This document shows, one piece after another, positions 11,149 to 24,700 of a stretch of 64,000 nt of DNA (position 1 is its first letter; every line of letters begins with the position of its first letter). This DNA comes from Dreissena polymorpha (taxonomy: Eukaryota > Mollusca > Bivalvia > Myida > Dreissenidae), in NCBI RefSeq assembly GCF_020536995.1, contig NC_068365.1, positions 33,123,067-33,187,066 on the forward strand, given 5' to 3'. The position numbers and the translations under genes were made by a program. The notes under the pieces are model-generated. The model made no database searches. It worked only from the letters and a program-made list of their open reading frames with translations, and was not told the origin of the DNA.

Positions 11149-13893
11149 GGTTTTCCCCAGGCCATTTAAGCGCCCCTTTCCGGGGCGCTTGAATTTCGAA
11201 ATCAGAGTCCCCGGGGCGCTTGAAATTTTTCGACCTGTGTTTTTTTCAGTAACTGCAATTACCCATTCTGGCGATTATTAAAAGTTTGCGACAGCCTGTT
11301 GTTTCAATCATCGATTTATTGCTAGGTTACGTAATTAAGGTATCGTCAGGGGGCCTATTAACCGGCTCAATCTAGCTGACAGTCGTTACGGAGCTTCCAG
11401 TTTAAATACACAGATGCGCTTCAATAGGCGTCTTTGTTTTATTGCCCAATCAAGCAACCAAACATCCAACAGCTTGTGTATTATAACATCCAAAATTTAG
11501 ATAAGCGCGTGTCATCTGTCGAAACAATGATATTGTTAGTCACTAAGCACAACGAAGTAGCTAACACAGTTAAATCCCAGAGATGATCTCGGAAACGAGA
11601 CTTGATTGAAAACAATGAAAATAACGATATTTATTTGCATAAAATGAGCTTAAATAGAAATGAAAACCAAAGAAACATACACAGAAAAATGACACAAAAT
11701 ATAATTGATTTTGACCTTTTAAATACAAACAAATAGTAAAAAAAAAACACTTTCACTTTCCCGTGTTCAGAAAATGGCATGTACATGTTGCGTGAACTCT
11801 AAATTTACATTCAGTTGTCGATTGGTCACTGTAATAGAACGAACAGAAAACTATGCGCACACATCACGTCAGGTGTTTTACGAAAGTTCAGTGGGTATAC
11901 CCCTGCCACAATCAATGTCCATATGCACTTAAATATGTTTTCAATTTATGTTGCATAATATTTAATTGATACTGCTTATATTTTGCAAATGTTCATCATC
12001 TATGTTATCATTTCTGTTATAAGATTGTCATGCAGGTCTTCAGCCAATAAGACGGATGCTGTATGAAGACACCCGATGCTTATTATTGAATTTTCCGTGT
12101 TGATAATATATTAGTATATTGAAATATTATTAGTGGTGTCCGGTTAACCATCGTAAATAATATGTGTTTCTGTTATTATAATTATTATTTATGTCCATCG
12201 CTTCAATAAAGTTTGACAGTCACGTAATCGTTTTTTATTAACCCATTTGAAACCAAGACGCTATCTAGATGTTTCACACCCACAATCTCACGTTTGCATT
12301 CGCACCTTTGTTCACCCGTTCATACTTCTAATTGGCATGTTATTGACATGTTGTTGTTACATCAATAAACGACCATTAACAGGGGTCAGAAAGCGAGAAA
12401 ACTCCTAATATCTCAACCGCGACATTATTGTTAAAGGAAGCGAGAAAACTCCTAATATCTCAGCCGCGACATTATTGTTAAAGGGTGCTGTTGTCACTGA
12501 CGTGACTGGTGGCTGGTGCAATTGGTACATGTAAAGTGTTTGTTATAATTTTTCGCAAATTTGGATAGGTCGTTTAAACCGTTTTTTGTCTTATTGAAAT
12601 ATTCTTAGTGTACATGGATGTGTAAGAAACGATTTGCATACCATTATTTTGTCACCAGCAGCCTGAAATAGTTTTGTATTAAGAAAAAATAAGAATGATT
12701 GAAAAACTAATGCTTCAGTTATTATTTGTTATATTTGTAATACATATCTTTTTTGCACATATAACCGACACACACCGAACATAGTAAACGCGAGAAGTCA
12801 AACAAAAGACTTCGAAGAATGTAAAAAAACAGTAAAAACACATTTACTCGGATAACACAACGTTTCTTTATATGTCCGATAATAGGGGGCACAGCATGCA
12901 AAGTTAAGTACCATTGTGAGGTAATGTAACGACTCGCCCCCTTAACGACTCGCCCCATAGTGTGACTCGCCCCATTGTGACCGAAACGTGAGCTTGGTGC
13001 TAAATCAGTCATTTAGGTTACAATATACTAAATCATTTTTGTGTTCAATGCTATACCCTGTAAAGAATGGAACGTCATTTATTTGAAGACACAATTCTCT
13101 GTATGGGCATATGCCATGACTTTATTTTTGAATATTTCTGTGTGCATGTGGTAGGAAAAACATTGTTGTATACTACAAATTCAGTGTTTTGCTTATAGGT
13201 TGGAGACTACATGAGATTTTGACAGATGGCGGGAAACCCTCATCAACTGGAGATCAGCCGGTAAAAAGGTGGTCTTAAAACAGTGACCGTTGATTCGCGT
13301 CGAGTTCTTTCTTACATACTGGATGACCTATCTTTTTTATTGTGTAAATCCATTCGGCTTGGCATGCTCTTTAAGAAAAGGCATGGGTATGGGGGTGTCT
13401 ACGCGCAAAAGTTTGACTTTATTTTTCGTTGAAGTTGTCGGTTTTACATTGAATTTGTTAAGGAAATCTTTTGGTATATTGTGACCTTAATAGAACGTTC
13501 CCGATCGTCGAAAGCTTGACTTTGTATCTTTGTTATCAAAGGGAAGCAACTGCTATAACGACAGTTTTCTAACTTTGTAGTTGTTGTTAGCCTTTCTTCG
13601 TCGTCTACCTGAAAAAGAGCTCGGAAAGGATGATATGACAGTTTTAATATCGGGAAAATAATGAGTGTAAAATAACTAAGATGCTCTTAATTAGGATACA
13701 ACTTTAAAACAATGTAAACATTTATCCTAATCAATCACTTCATATCTGTTTTTCTTAGATTTATAACGCACCACAGAACGTCAATTGACACGTTAAATTA
13801 AAAAAAAAAATCTACGTCGGGAGGGGATACCCCTCCCGCACCCACCCCCGATCGGCCCCGGGGCGCATGAAAAATTTCCTGTGGAAGGCACTG
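11149..13893. mobile_element. Possible 2.7-kb non-autonomous hAT-like element with GGGGCGC-rich ends
   Basis: The left end reads GTTTTCCCCAGGCC then AAGCGCCCC with a local GGGGCGCTTGAA palindrome. The right end, reverse-complemented, reads CAGTGCCTTCCACAGGAAAT then ATGCGCCCCGGGG. The ends are alike but imperfect, and TTGTTATA occurs just outside both. The interior has no transposase. It holds a 47-bp tandem duplication (12391-12484, GCGAGAAAACTCCTAATATC in each copy) and otherwise unassigned AT-rich sequence. It could instead be two unrelated fragments. Confidence 0.4.
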
Positions 13894-13899
13894 AATTTG

Positions 13900-15150
13900 T
13901 TATACATGTTAGCAAGGTGCAGAATGTGTGTTAGGACACGAAATGTGTGTAAATTGACATATGTATCTTCAATATAATGGTCAGTGGTATGTTCAATGCA
14001 CGCTTGAAATAAATATACTGTGAGGACTGAATTGAAGATCCATGCAATATATTTAAAGAAATAAGAAATTGCAGATATTTATTGATTGTATGGCTATACA
14101 TGATAAAATAAACTTACGTCTCAAGTAAACTTACGCACGTATACTGCAGTTTAAATGAAAATTGTGTTATACCTAGAATTTGATTTAAAAAAAAATTAGC
14201 TAGAACCATATGCTGTGGATAGAAAAATAAAATTAAAATCATGGGTCACCAGTGTTGTTAACATTGAATTTTTTGTGACAGACGGGCGGAAGAACTGGCG
14301 TACGGACGGACGGGGCCAATCATATATTCATCTTTTGGAGGTGGATATTAGCTAAGTCACCAGGCTCTTTTGTTCACAATTACTATTTAAAATACAACTT
14401 GCAGTCAAACAATAAATGCCAACACAAGTTCCAACACATCACGACAAAAAATGCTTGTTCTGTCAAATGTTAGACGAATATATCTTAATAAGAATCCATT
14501 ACATACTTGTATTATCAAGGATGTTGTTTTCCCATTCCAGAATACGGGCCTATCAAATGCCCATATGCTACACGTGATTTCATTTCGTGTCTTGCATAAT
14601 TCAGCGTGTCACAAAACTAAAAATAAAGATTAAACAATATTTAGGAAGAAAGATGTAGATTGCATTGCATTCGTTTTCTCTGACGTTATTTGTGTATTTA
14701 AATAGGTCGCACGTGCGGTACTAGCTTGTGTTCAAATACTTTGCTTAACGATTGACCAGACTGTAAACGCCTTAATTAGTGTACATCAATGCTTAAAAAA
14801 ATAAACAAATGCTAGAATTTTCGAATCATATTGGTCAGAGAGAAATAAATAAAGCGAATACAAATTATTTATATTCGAGTATTACTATTTGCACGTGCGG
14901 TAACATACAAACACATAAGGACATGGGCCAGACGTATCAGAGCGTCGTGGATGAACATGTTTAATTCATCAGATATACTATAAGTAAATGATCTCAAACA
15001 ACCCTACAAAAACATGATATCTTAAGCCTTTGTTTGAGAAATTAAAGTGTTCCGATTTATTTCTAAGAATAACATTAAACGTATATAACGATTTTGATTA
15101 TAGTTTATATATAACACATATATTTTGATGACATATTTTAAACATATGTG
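13900..15150. other. Intergenic; tail of a dispersed repeat only
   Basis: The stretch at 14278-14345 (GACAGACGGGCGGAAGAAC, then GGACGGACGGGGCC) looks like the 3' end of a common molluscan dispersed repeat. I see nothing else. Confidence 0.35.
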
Positions 15151-15151
15151 T

Positions 15152-15411
15152 CTTGTTCTGAGAAAATTGGGCGTAATGCATGTGCGTTAAGTTTCGTCCC
15201 AGATTAGCCTGTGCAGTTCGCTCAGGTTAATCAGGGACGACACTTTCCGCTTCTATGGTATTTTTCGTTTAAAGGAAGTCCCTTCTTACCGAAAATGTTG
15301 TTTAGGCGGAAAGTGTCGTCCCTGATTAGCCTGTGCGGACTGCACAGGCTAATCTGGAACGACACTTAACACACGTGCATTATGCCCAGTTTTCTTAGAA
15401 CGCGGTTCATA
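15152..15411. mobile_element. Foldback MITE family A, best copy in the window
   Basis: Termini are TTCTGAGAAAATTGGGC and GCCCAGTTTTCTTAGAA. The inner arms carry CAGATTAGCCTGTGCAG / CTGCACAGGCTAATCTGG and ATCAGGGACGACACTTTCCG / CGGAAAGTGTCGTCCCTGAT around a short spacer. It is almost wholly self-complementary, with no coding capacity. Other copies lie at 19285-19365 (partial), 24432-24716, 29195-29430, 30568-30797, 33205-33450, 42405-42620, 42790-42870 (partial) and 48850-49050. Confidence 0.9.
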
Positions 15412-15877
15412 TGATGGTTAAATAACAAATTGCTTAATTTGGAGGGAAGCTATTCGTTTTAAACCAGTCTGTATTGCGACACAAACGTTTTCAGTTATAA
15501 GTAAGTATTTACTTTTTTCCGTAATGAGATTCATGCTTGTTGTTACAATCACGCGTGAAAAAAAAGGTTTGTGTGGACGTAGGGATGATGGTCAATTCTT
15601 ATTGTATAATTTAGGGATACAAATTGTTTATCTTTACTTCAGTATACTCGAGAGGCCGTGTTTGGCCCGCAGGCGGTAATTCAACCGGAGGCATTCCTTC
15701 CGGACCCCGTTTTCCTTTAGGCAGATGGGGCAGACACTCGGCTTACTCTAGTTTGCGGACATTTTCTGAAGTTAAAGTTACACAGTTCAAGCAACAATCC
15801 AACATTTTTTGACACGTACGGGACACCATACTTTTTGCATTGCCGATCGAAATCATCTCGTGAAAACTATTATTTTT

Positions 15878-15914
15878 ACTACTACTACTTCTACTACTAC
15901 TACTACTACTACCG

Positions 15915-15980
<66 letters not shown>

Positions 15981-16034
15981 TTACTACTACTACTACTACT
16001 TCTTCTTCTACTACTACTACTACTACTACTTCTT

Positions 16035-16069
<35 letters not shown>

Positions 16070-16070
16070 T

Positions 16071-16129
<59 letters not shown>

Positions 16130-16256
16130 GCTACTACTACTACTTCTACTACTTCTACTACTACTACTACTACTACTACTGCTACTACTTATTATTATTA
16201 TTATAATTATTATTATAATTATTATTATTATCATTATTATTATTATTATTATTAAT
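15878..16256. repeat. (CTA)n / (TTA)n microsatellite block
   Basis: Almost pure CTA trinucleotides with CTT interruptions grade into TTA repeats after 16188. Long poly-Thr, poly-Tyr and poly-Ser open frames across it are artefacts of the repeat. Confidence 0.97.
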
Positions 16257-16259
16257 ATA

Positions 16260-18717
16260 ATAATGAATCTTCGAACAGATAATGTCTTATACCTATTAAC
16301 ATTAATATCTCATAATCGATCAGATTAATAGGTCAAAGCATTTGCATTAAATACGGTACATTGAAATGTAGGCCTTCTTATTGGTTGTATTAATGAATTC
16401 AAGCTAATAGATCCTTTCGACGATTTCAAAAGTTTACAAAGCCTATCTAGTTATAAACATGACTCATTTTACCCGGCTCACTGAAATTGTCATAACTGAA
16501 AATAAACTACGACTGACTCCGCGTTATAACATTCTAGGATGTCAATATTGCCTGTTGCAATGTGGTGCAAATGTTTCTACAACCACGACATCGACGGGTT
16601 GAAAACACGAGCTAAACTACGGTGAGGTAAAGCGGCTGTCCGGCGCAGTGTTTAGTTCAATGCATGTAAGATAATTAAGTTAGTTGAGTCTAGTAAGTTA
16701 ATTATGTAGGAGTGTTGGGGTGCGGTCCGGGTCCTCACATAATGCAACTTCATGGGCGGAGGAACCTGATTATTTTGGAAACACACACACACACACTTTG
16801 AGGTAAAACATCTTTATAGAATAAAGTAGTTTGCTTCTGCTTTAGATCTGCAAGTACCAAATTCAACCGCCGGTCCTTTGAATTACTGCTATATATAAGA
16901 TCTATTAAGAATCATTTACCCGTTTTAATATTCTTACAGTAGTAATTTTCGCGTGTTCATTGCTGTGTTTCTTATTGTTCGTCACCGGTAATATTGCCGC
17001 AAGTTTTTTTATTTCTGTGTGTAGTTCCAAGTTCGGCTCGGGTACTACTTAAATGTACTCCGGATACTCTTAAGAATACTTAAATGTACCACGGTAACGA
17101 ATAATATACTAACACGTATCCGGCCAATTAGACCGTACCTGACTTTTATTTCCGCCCTTAACCCGATGTAAAAAAAAACGCGCTACGAAATACAAACAAA
17201 ATTCCCTTCCAACAAAACCTGTCTCAACATGCTTTTTGAGTAGGAGTTGATAATATGATTTGAAAAAAAATAGCCAATCACGACCAATTTAGCGTTAAAA
17301 TTCCCGGGTACGTTTCAGTACATTTTCACAACCCGGGGTACATTAAAGTACCGACAGAACATGTAAGAAGTACCCGAGACGCCAATGACCAACCTTACTA
17401 GACTCACAAAAGTAGGAACGTATTCAATACAATAACAGCTGCAATTTCCAGTTATATCGATGTTACTTGATTTAAAAAAATATGTGGTGATGTGTTGTGG
17501 AGAGAAGCTGGCTTACCTGGAGGAGTCCTGTCCTGTATGGTGAGCATCAGCCAAACTCGCATGTTTTATTTCTATCAAGAACACGTGAGTACATACTGAT
17601 AACGGGATTGAAGCCGCGGTCTACAAACACGTGGGAAAAACAAATTTGATGAAACATATTCTTTTGAGCATCTAAATACCAACCAAAGATCTATTAATGA
17701 TCGTCCACTCGTTACGACCAAACTAAAATAAAAGCCAGCGTAGAATCGGTCGAATAATGAAAATTTGGTGTGAATTAAATGCTCAATTTAGAAACACGCG
17801 ATAGCAGGGAATGCGTCTCAAAAACGATTAAGTTCACAATCTTACATAAATTATACATTAATTCTAAAACAGCATTTATGATAATTAATATACTAACGTA
17901 CATTAATTACAAACAAAATAATTTTCACTGAATTAAATTTTGTTTTCTTTCTTAACAAGTTGAGAACGTATGATTTTTTTGCATTCCATTATGTTCCATG
18001 GTTGGGGACTTAAACTTGAGAGTTGCATTATGAAATTGTATTTATATACCTTAAACATAATTAAAAGCGCAAGAATAAGTGGTATGCACTTACTCTTGAC
18101 TTATTTGCAAGCTAATGTATATTGTTTTTTGACATCACAACAGTGATAGGTCCAATGTTTTCTAGGCGTGCTTTCGCTTTCTGTTGAAATATTGTGCAAG
18201 CGTTTACGTACGACGAACGCGTATGAATATATTGTCGGCAGATATGTACAAATAGTATGAAACACATAAATAAATAATGTATTTGTAAAACATTTGACTC
18301 TAGTTGAAGTTTGATACCACTACAAATTAATATAATGGTATCCTTATCTTTATTTCAGAAACATAATTAAATCTAGGACTACATTTTGGCCCATGATTAT
18401 TGACTGGTGTTGTGAGGTGTAATGTTTGTAAACATGTGTGTTGTGCAATAGCGAACGAAGTCTTTATCCATATAAATAAGCCTGACATTGAGCAAACTAA
18501 ACGAATAAACATGAAATAACACACGAAACTAAGATTCTTTGACACCTGAAAATCTCAGGCCACATATTTGGTGCATGAAAATCATTGATTGAGCCAAATT
18601 AACCAAAGGACAAAGTGCAATCAGACAGACTTGTGCAATTGTAAATAATATCGGAACAGGGCAACAACTTGAAAGCTTTTAGGCATTTTCACAAGATATT
18701 TTGATTGTGTCTTAATC
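16260..18717. other. Intergenic; degenerate inverted repeat and upstream region of the Ro60-like gene
   Basis: At 17020-17390 the left motif TCGGGTACTACTTAAATGTA and the right motif TAAGAAGTACCCGAGA are inverted relative to each other, suggesting an old TIR element with CCCGGGTAC-rich interior. A short minus-strand exon-like patch lies at 17517-17562 (see findings). The region before 18718 should hold the promoter and 5' UTR of the next gene, but I recognise no defined element. Confidence 0.35.
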
Positions 18718-21700
18718 ATGCGTGGCCGAGGAAGAGGACGTGGTCGTGGTGGAAGAGGTAAGTTCAACACTGATTTAAGGGGCCTTTTCACAGATTTTGG
18801 CATATTTTGAAGTTTGTCATTAAATGCTTTATATTGATAAATGTAAACATTGGATCTTAAAAGCTCCAGTAAAAAATAAAGAATAAAATTAAAACAAGGA
18901 AAAAAAAGTAACCAGTGACCCCCGGAGTCCTGAAGTAAGTCTGAAGTAAAAACGCATTAGCCCTCTCGGCTATTCCGCCGAGTATACACAGACTAAGTAT
19001 TTTATACCTTATATAAGTAATCTTCATAGTTTTGTAAATTTAAACGACAACAACAGAAATCTCCAAATTATTCAATCATTTCGCGTTGCAACGCTTTATA
19101 ATTTTTAGGTTTTCAAATCGTCAAAAGATACATATAATGGCTATATTGGACTATGATAAATGTTCAGTAATACTGTTTCCTTACAAATATCATAACTAAA
19201 ACGAAAATTTGCGAATCTGAAACAACTTTTTCAATTTTGTCAATTTACCAAACCGTGAAAAGATCCCTTTAAAGTGATTGAGCCTCGCTCTGGGAAAACG
19301 GGGCGTAATGCATGTGTCGTCCCAGATTTAGTCTGTGCAGTCCGCTACTCTGGGGCGACTTGTTTTTCTCATGTACATGTATTTGGCTTCAGTTTCGCAG
19401 ATCAAATCTCAAGTATTTATAATTGCCGTAGGGACCCATACAAATGTACAGGTCCCCTCTTACTTGTACAAACTACAATGTTACAAATACTTAAAATAAT
19501 CTTAAATTATTAAGAAAGAGGTAAACATATGATACCCTCTGAGTTGTTCTTCTTGAATGCTCTTAGCTTTTATGACAAGTAGCCTTTTGAGTTTTGGTAA
19601 ATTGACAAAATTAAAAAATTGTTTCAGATTTGTAAATTTTCGTTGTTAGTTATGATATTTGTGAGGAAACAGTAATACTGAACTTTCACCATGCTCTTAA
19701 ATATCCATTATACATGTGTATGCCTCTTTTGACGAATAAAAAACCAGAAAAATATTAAGCATTGCAACGCGAAACGATTGAATAATTAAAAGAGTTCTGT
19801 TGTTGTTGTTATATTTTGTCATTCTACGAGGATTGTTTATAAAAAATATAAAATTCATTACTCATTGCATGAGCGGAGTGGTCTAAGTGATAGACGTTTA
19901 CTCCAGAGGTCAGTGGTTCGAGCCCTGTTGAGGGTTCACTTTTTTAATTTCTTTAATTTTATTTTTGTTTTTGTACTGGAGCTTTTTAGATGCAATGTTT
20001 ACAATTATCCCTATAAAGCTTTTAATGACAAACTTCAATACATGCCAAAATCTGTGAAAAGGCCCGTTTAATAGCTGGTAGTGAGATAACAAATCTAATG
20101 TGATAACGTACACTGGCTACATTCTAATTATTGAGACCTTTGGTGAGAATTTAGTTAATGTTTAAATGAGTCTAAAAATTTGCTTGAGTGAAATTTGCAA
20201 AATATAAAAAGTAATTCAGTATTCAACATATGTCCTTAATTGCTTTGTAAGAAAGTAGTAACCTTGCCTGACTCCCTTGACACATTTGGTTGTGTTCTGC
20301 TAAAATTCAATTCTTTATATTATGTAGCACAGAACTATGATACAAATATTTACCAAAATACTGACCAACACTTAACAATTCAATCCATTTAAATTTCTGT
20401 TTTGAATGTTTGAACAGTTTTTTTTTTAATTATATACTGTTCCTTAGTAATAACTAGCAGCCTAGAAGGCTCATTGTTACAACACCTTGCTAGTATTCTA
20501 GTGGTCTTGGATTCGAACCCCAACTAGGCACACTTCTATGATTGGCTTCACCTATTATTCAGTGATTCTAATTGAATTTGAAAACCAGAAGTAAAATGAC
20601 CTCATGCTTGAACTCTTCTGGAGTTATTTTGTTTCTGCGTATTTATTTAAAAGTCTTCACATCTTTTAAATAAACTTGAGTAAAATACAACGCAAAAAAA
20701 GAAATTGGTTGTCATATGATATCGTATATTTTGGAGTAAACTTCTTGGTCAAATTAGTGCAATGCAGATTATTTGCAGGGGTCAACAGTGAGAAAGTTTC
20801 AAAATGTTTGCATCTAAAGCAGGATTCTGCTTAAATTGAAATACCTGTTATTGTGATATATTATCATTTCTAGGTCGTGGTGGAAGGGGTCGTGGTTCAA
20901 GCCGGGGAAGAGGAGGTCGCAATACAGGTTCCCAGTCAAAGCCCAGGGAAGAGACGACGACAACTCCCAAGGAGTTGAATATCGAGACTGACGTTACCTC
21001 ATATTTTGTGGGCAACGTCTCTGCAGACCAGCATTACGAGGGGCAGCAGCAGAACCGTGACAGATATGCAGCCGCTATGGCTGTCCTGCAGAATAATGGC
21101 GTAGATATAGTGCAGAGTATGTATGATTGAGTAGACATAGCGCAGAGTACGTATGATTGAGTAGACATAGTGCAGAGTATGTATGATTGAGTAGACATAG
21201 TGCAGAGTATGTATGATTGAGTAGACATAGTGCAGAGTACGTATGATTGAGTAGACATAGTGCAGAGTATGTATGATTGAGTAGACACAGTGCAGAGTAT
21301 ATATGATTGAGTAGACATAGTGCAGAGTACGTATGATTGAGTAGACATAGCACAGAGTACGTATGATTGAGTAAACATAGTGCAGAGTATGTATGATTGA
21401 GTACACATAGTGCAGAGTATGTATGATTGAGTACACATTGTGCAGAGTATGTATGATTGAGTAGCATAGTGCAGAGTATGTATGATAGAGTAGACATAGT
21501 GCAGAATACGTATGATGGTGTAGACATAGTGCAGAGTACGTATGATTGAGTAGACATAGTGCAGAGTATGTATGATTGAGTAGACATAGCACAGAGTACG
21601 TATGATTGAGTAGACATAGTGCAGAGTACGTATGATTGAGTACACATAGCGCAGTGTACCTATGATTGAGTAGACACAGTGCAGAGTACGTATGATGGAG

Positions 21701-24700
21701 TAGACATAGCACAGAGAACGTATGATTGAGTAGACATAGCGCAGAGTATGTATGATTGAGTAGACATAGCGCAGAGTACGTATGATTGAGTACACATAGC
21801 GCAGAGTACATATGACTGAGTAGACATAGCTCAGAGTACATATGATTGAGTAGACATTATGCAGAGTACGTATGATGGAGTAGACATAGCACAGAGTACG
21901 TATGATTGAGTAGACATAGCGCAGAGTATGTATGATTGAGTAGACATAGCGCAGAGTACGTATGATTGAGTACACATAGCGCAGAGTACATATGACTGAG
22001 TAGACATAGCTCAGAGTACATATGATTGAGTAGACATTGTGCAGAGTATGTATGATTGAGTAGACACAGTGCAGAGTACGTATGATGGAGTAGACATAGT
22101 GCAGAATACGTATGATGGAGTAGACATAGCACAGAGTACGTATGATTGAGTAGACATAGCGCAGAGTACATATGATTGAGTAGACATTGTGCAGAGTATG
22201 CATGATTGAGTAGACACAGTGCAGAGTGCGTATGATGGAGTAGACATAGTGCAGAATACGTATGATGGAGTAGACATAGCACAGAGTACGTATGATTTAG
22301 TAGACATAGCGCAGAGTAGGTATGATTAAGTACACATAGCACAGAGTAAGTATGATTGAGTACACATAGCGCAGAGTACGTATTATTGAGTACACATAGC
22401 ACAGAGTACGTATGATTGAGTACACATAGTGCAGAGTACGTATGATTGATACAGTGATACTAGGCATAGACATAGGGCAGAGTACGTATGATTGAGTAGA
22501 CATAGCACAGAGTACGTATGATTGAGTACACATAGCGCAGAGTACGTATGATTAATACAGTGATACTAGGCATAGACATAGGGCAGAGTACGTATGATTG
22601 AGTAGACATAGCACAGAGTACGTATAATTGCATAGACATAGGGCAGATCACGTATGATTGAGTAGACACAGGGCAGAGTATGTATGTATGTGCAAACAGC
22701 ATAAAATCATAACAGCCTGTGAGTAACTCTCAGTCTGTTGAGGTTTTATGCTGTTTGCTGCTCATTAGTATTTAAGGGTTAGAAATAAAGCCTTTAAAAC
22801 TTTAATCTAGTAAAAAGGTCTTAAATTTAATTTAACTTTCTAAGGGACTACAAAAGCGTAAAAATACGTATCTAAGTGGTAAAGGGTTAACTTAAATTTC
22901 AATTTTATCTGCAAATTTCAGATGCTAGAATCAGAGCCCTCGCAGCCGCCTGGGCGAGACATGACTATGAGTTGGCGGACGCTTTTCTCCAGAACAAAGA
23001 CAACTTTGGGCTGCTTGAAGTTCTCAAAGCCGTGACTTTGCTGGACTCTGGGCGCCAAATTCGTGTCCTTGAAAAGAAGATGAAACGTTTACAGACATCT
23101 GCCGGCAAAGTGAAACCCACAACAATTGGCAAACTGAAGTCGGACATCGACAACTTGAACAAGCATAAACCGTTGGTAAGTTGAAATAATTGTAGAGTAT
23201 TACATGCCTTACTCTGTGAAAACTAAGTCTGATAGCTGATGGGTACACATTAGCAAACGTTTTAAAAAAATGTTCATTCGGCTACTTGTTTTCAATAAAG
23301 CAACAATAAATATCGAAATGAGAATGATTCAGACTTTACTGTGGCTGACAATGACACTTTTGGTGCCCACACCTCATGCCCCTAGTCGACTTAGTGATTT
23401 CTATAGCGCCAGTTCCCAGTCGATTTGACTTGATTAAATTAGCCTACCAGTGCCAAGGCTGGCTAGTTAAAAATGTACTTATTTTATTGAATGCGTATTT
23501 TGAGGTTTTAAAATTGATTTCCAGGGTTAAACTATGCATAAAGTAGGGATGAAACTCTGTGATCTTCCTATCTTTATGGGTCCACCAGATCAACTACATG
23601 GAAACATCACTGAAATCTTTTGTTGTTGTTTTTCAATCAACATAATTTACTTGCAGCATGGCACAGCCAGTGGGGCCATCTGTAAACATGTTCGAAGTTG
23701 GGTAAAGCATTTCACGAAAGAAGAACTGGAGTTCTACGCTTTACATTTTCCCAAGGATCCCTGGACGAAGTTGGCCGACATTTGTCATTTTCATCCTAAA
23801 CAGGTAACAATTTAATTAATACTGTATTTTTTCTTGAATGCATAAAAAAATGTAGTTTAAAGCTTTTTTTTCTAAATTGCCACAAAATCCTTGGGCCTAT
23901 AGAAACACCATCAAATCCATTCCAAAGAAAAAGCAGTACTTGCTGTTGTTAGAAAAGATCTTAAGACACTTCCTTAATTGGGATTGAACCCGAAACTCCC
24001 TGTTTGATAGGCATATACCATATCCTGTAAACTAACAGTGACCTGAAGAGAAGTTGAGTCTTCCCTGAGTACGTATTATGGTTACTGGTGGCAAACATAC
24101 ACAAAATCCATTACAGCAATGTGACCTTAAGATGAAATCTAGCCTGAATAGGGCAATAAGGCTCCTGGATAGGGTAACAAACCCAAGACATTTCATTTTC
24201 AATGACAAATCTACACCAATATTGAGACCAGCAAATGAGACTTGTTGGTCTGTTTGATATACAAAATTTTTGTTATAAAGACAGTCATGAGTTTTCTTCC
24301 AAAAATAATCAACACTTTCTTTAAAGTGGGTTTGAAATTATTGATTTTTGTGGAAGCGAATAAACGTTGGACCTCCCAGATGCAGAATAATCACCGTCTC
24401 AATTTACCATTGTTAGCCCAGATTTAATTTAGCTGCGTTCTGGGAAACTGGGCTCAAAGCATGTGCTTAAAGAGTCATCCCAGATTAGCCTGTGTAGTCC
24501 AAGAAAAAGAGACTTACTGCCTTCGCTGGATTTTCACTAAGAGACTTCCTTTTTAAAAAAATCTATAAAAGTCAAAAGTGTCGTCTGCACAGGTAAATCT
24601 GGGATGACACTTTACGCACATGCAATTAAACTTTCACAGAACGGGGCTCATTGACACATTGGGACGTTACTATACGAACATGCATTACACTCTGTTTTCA

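Noticed and set aside
15624-15812. 62-codon + strand frame (RVWPAGGNSTGGIPSGPRF)
   Set aside because: Slightly GC-richer than its surroundings, but no flanking exon, acceptor/donor pair or known motif.
15743-16255. Poly-Ser, poly-Thr and poly-Tyr open frames, and a short non-repetitive minus tail (15743-15860)
   Set aside because: Translation of the CTA microsatellite. The non-repetitive tail has no supporting exon signal.
17500-17560. U1 snRNA gene, suggested by CTTACCTGG
   Set aside because: Only the donor-complementary word matches. The rest of the U1 sequence, the Sm site and stem-loops are absent.
21034-22203. 389-codon minus-strand open frame with HTLHYVYSII-type repeats, and overlapping frames
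   Set aside because: All three minus frames are open because the 30-bp minisatellite unit lacks stops on that strand and its length is a multiple of three. It lies in an intron of a well-supported + strand gene.
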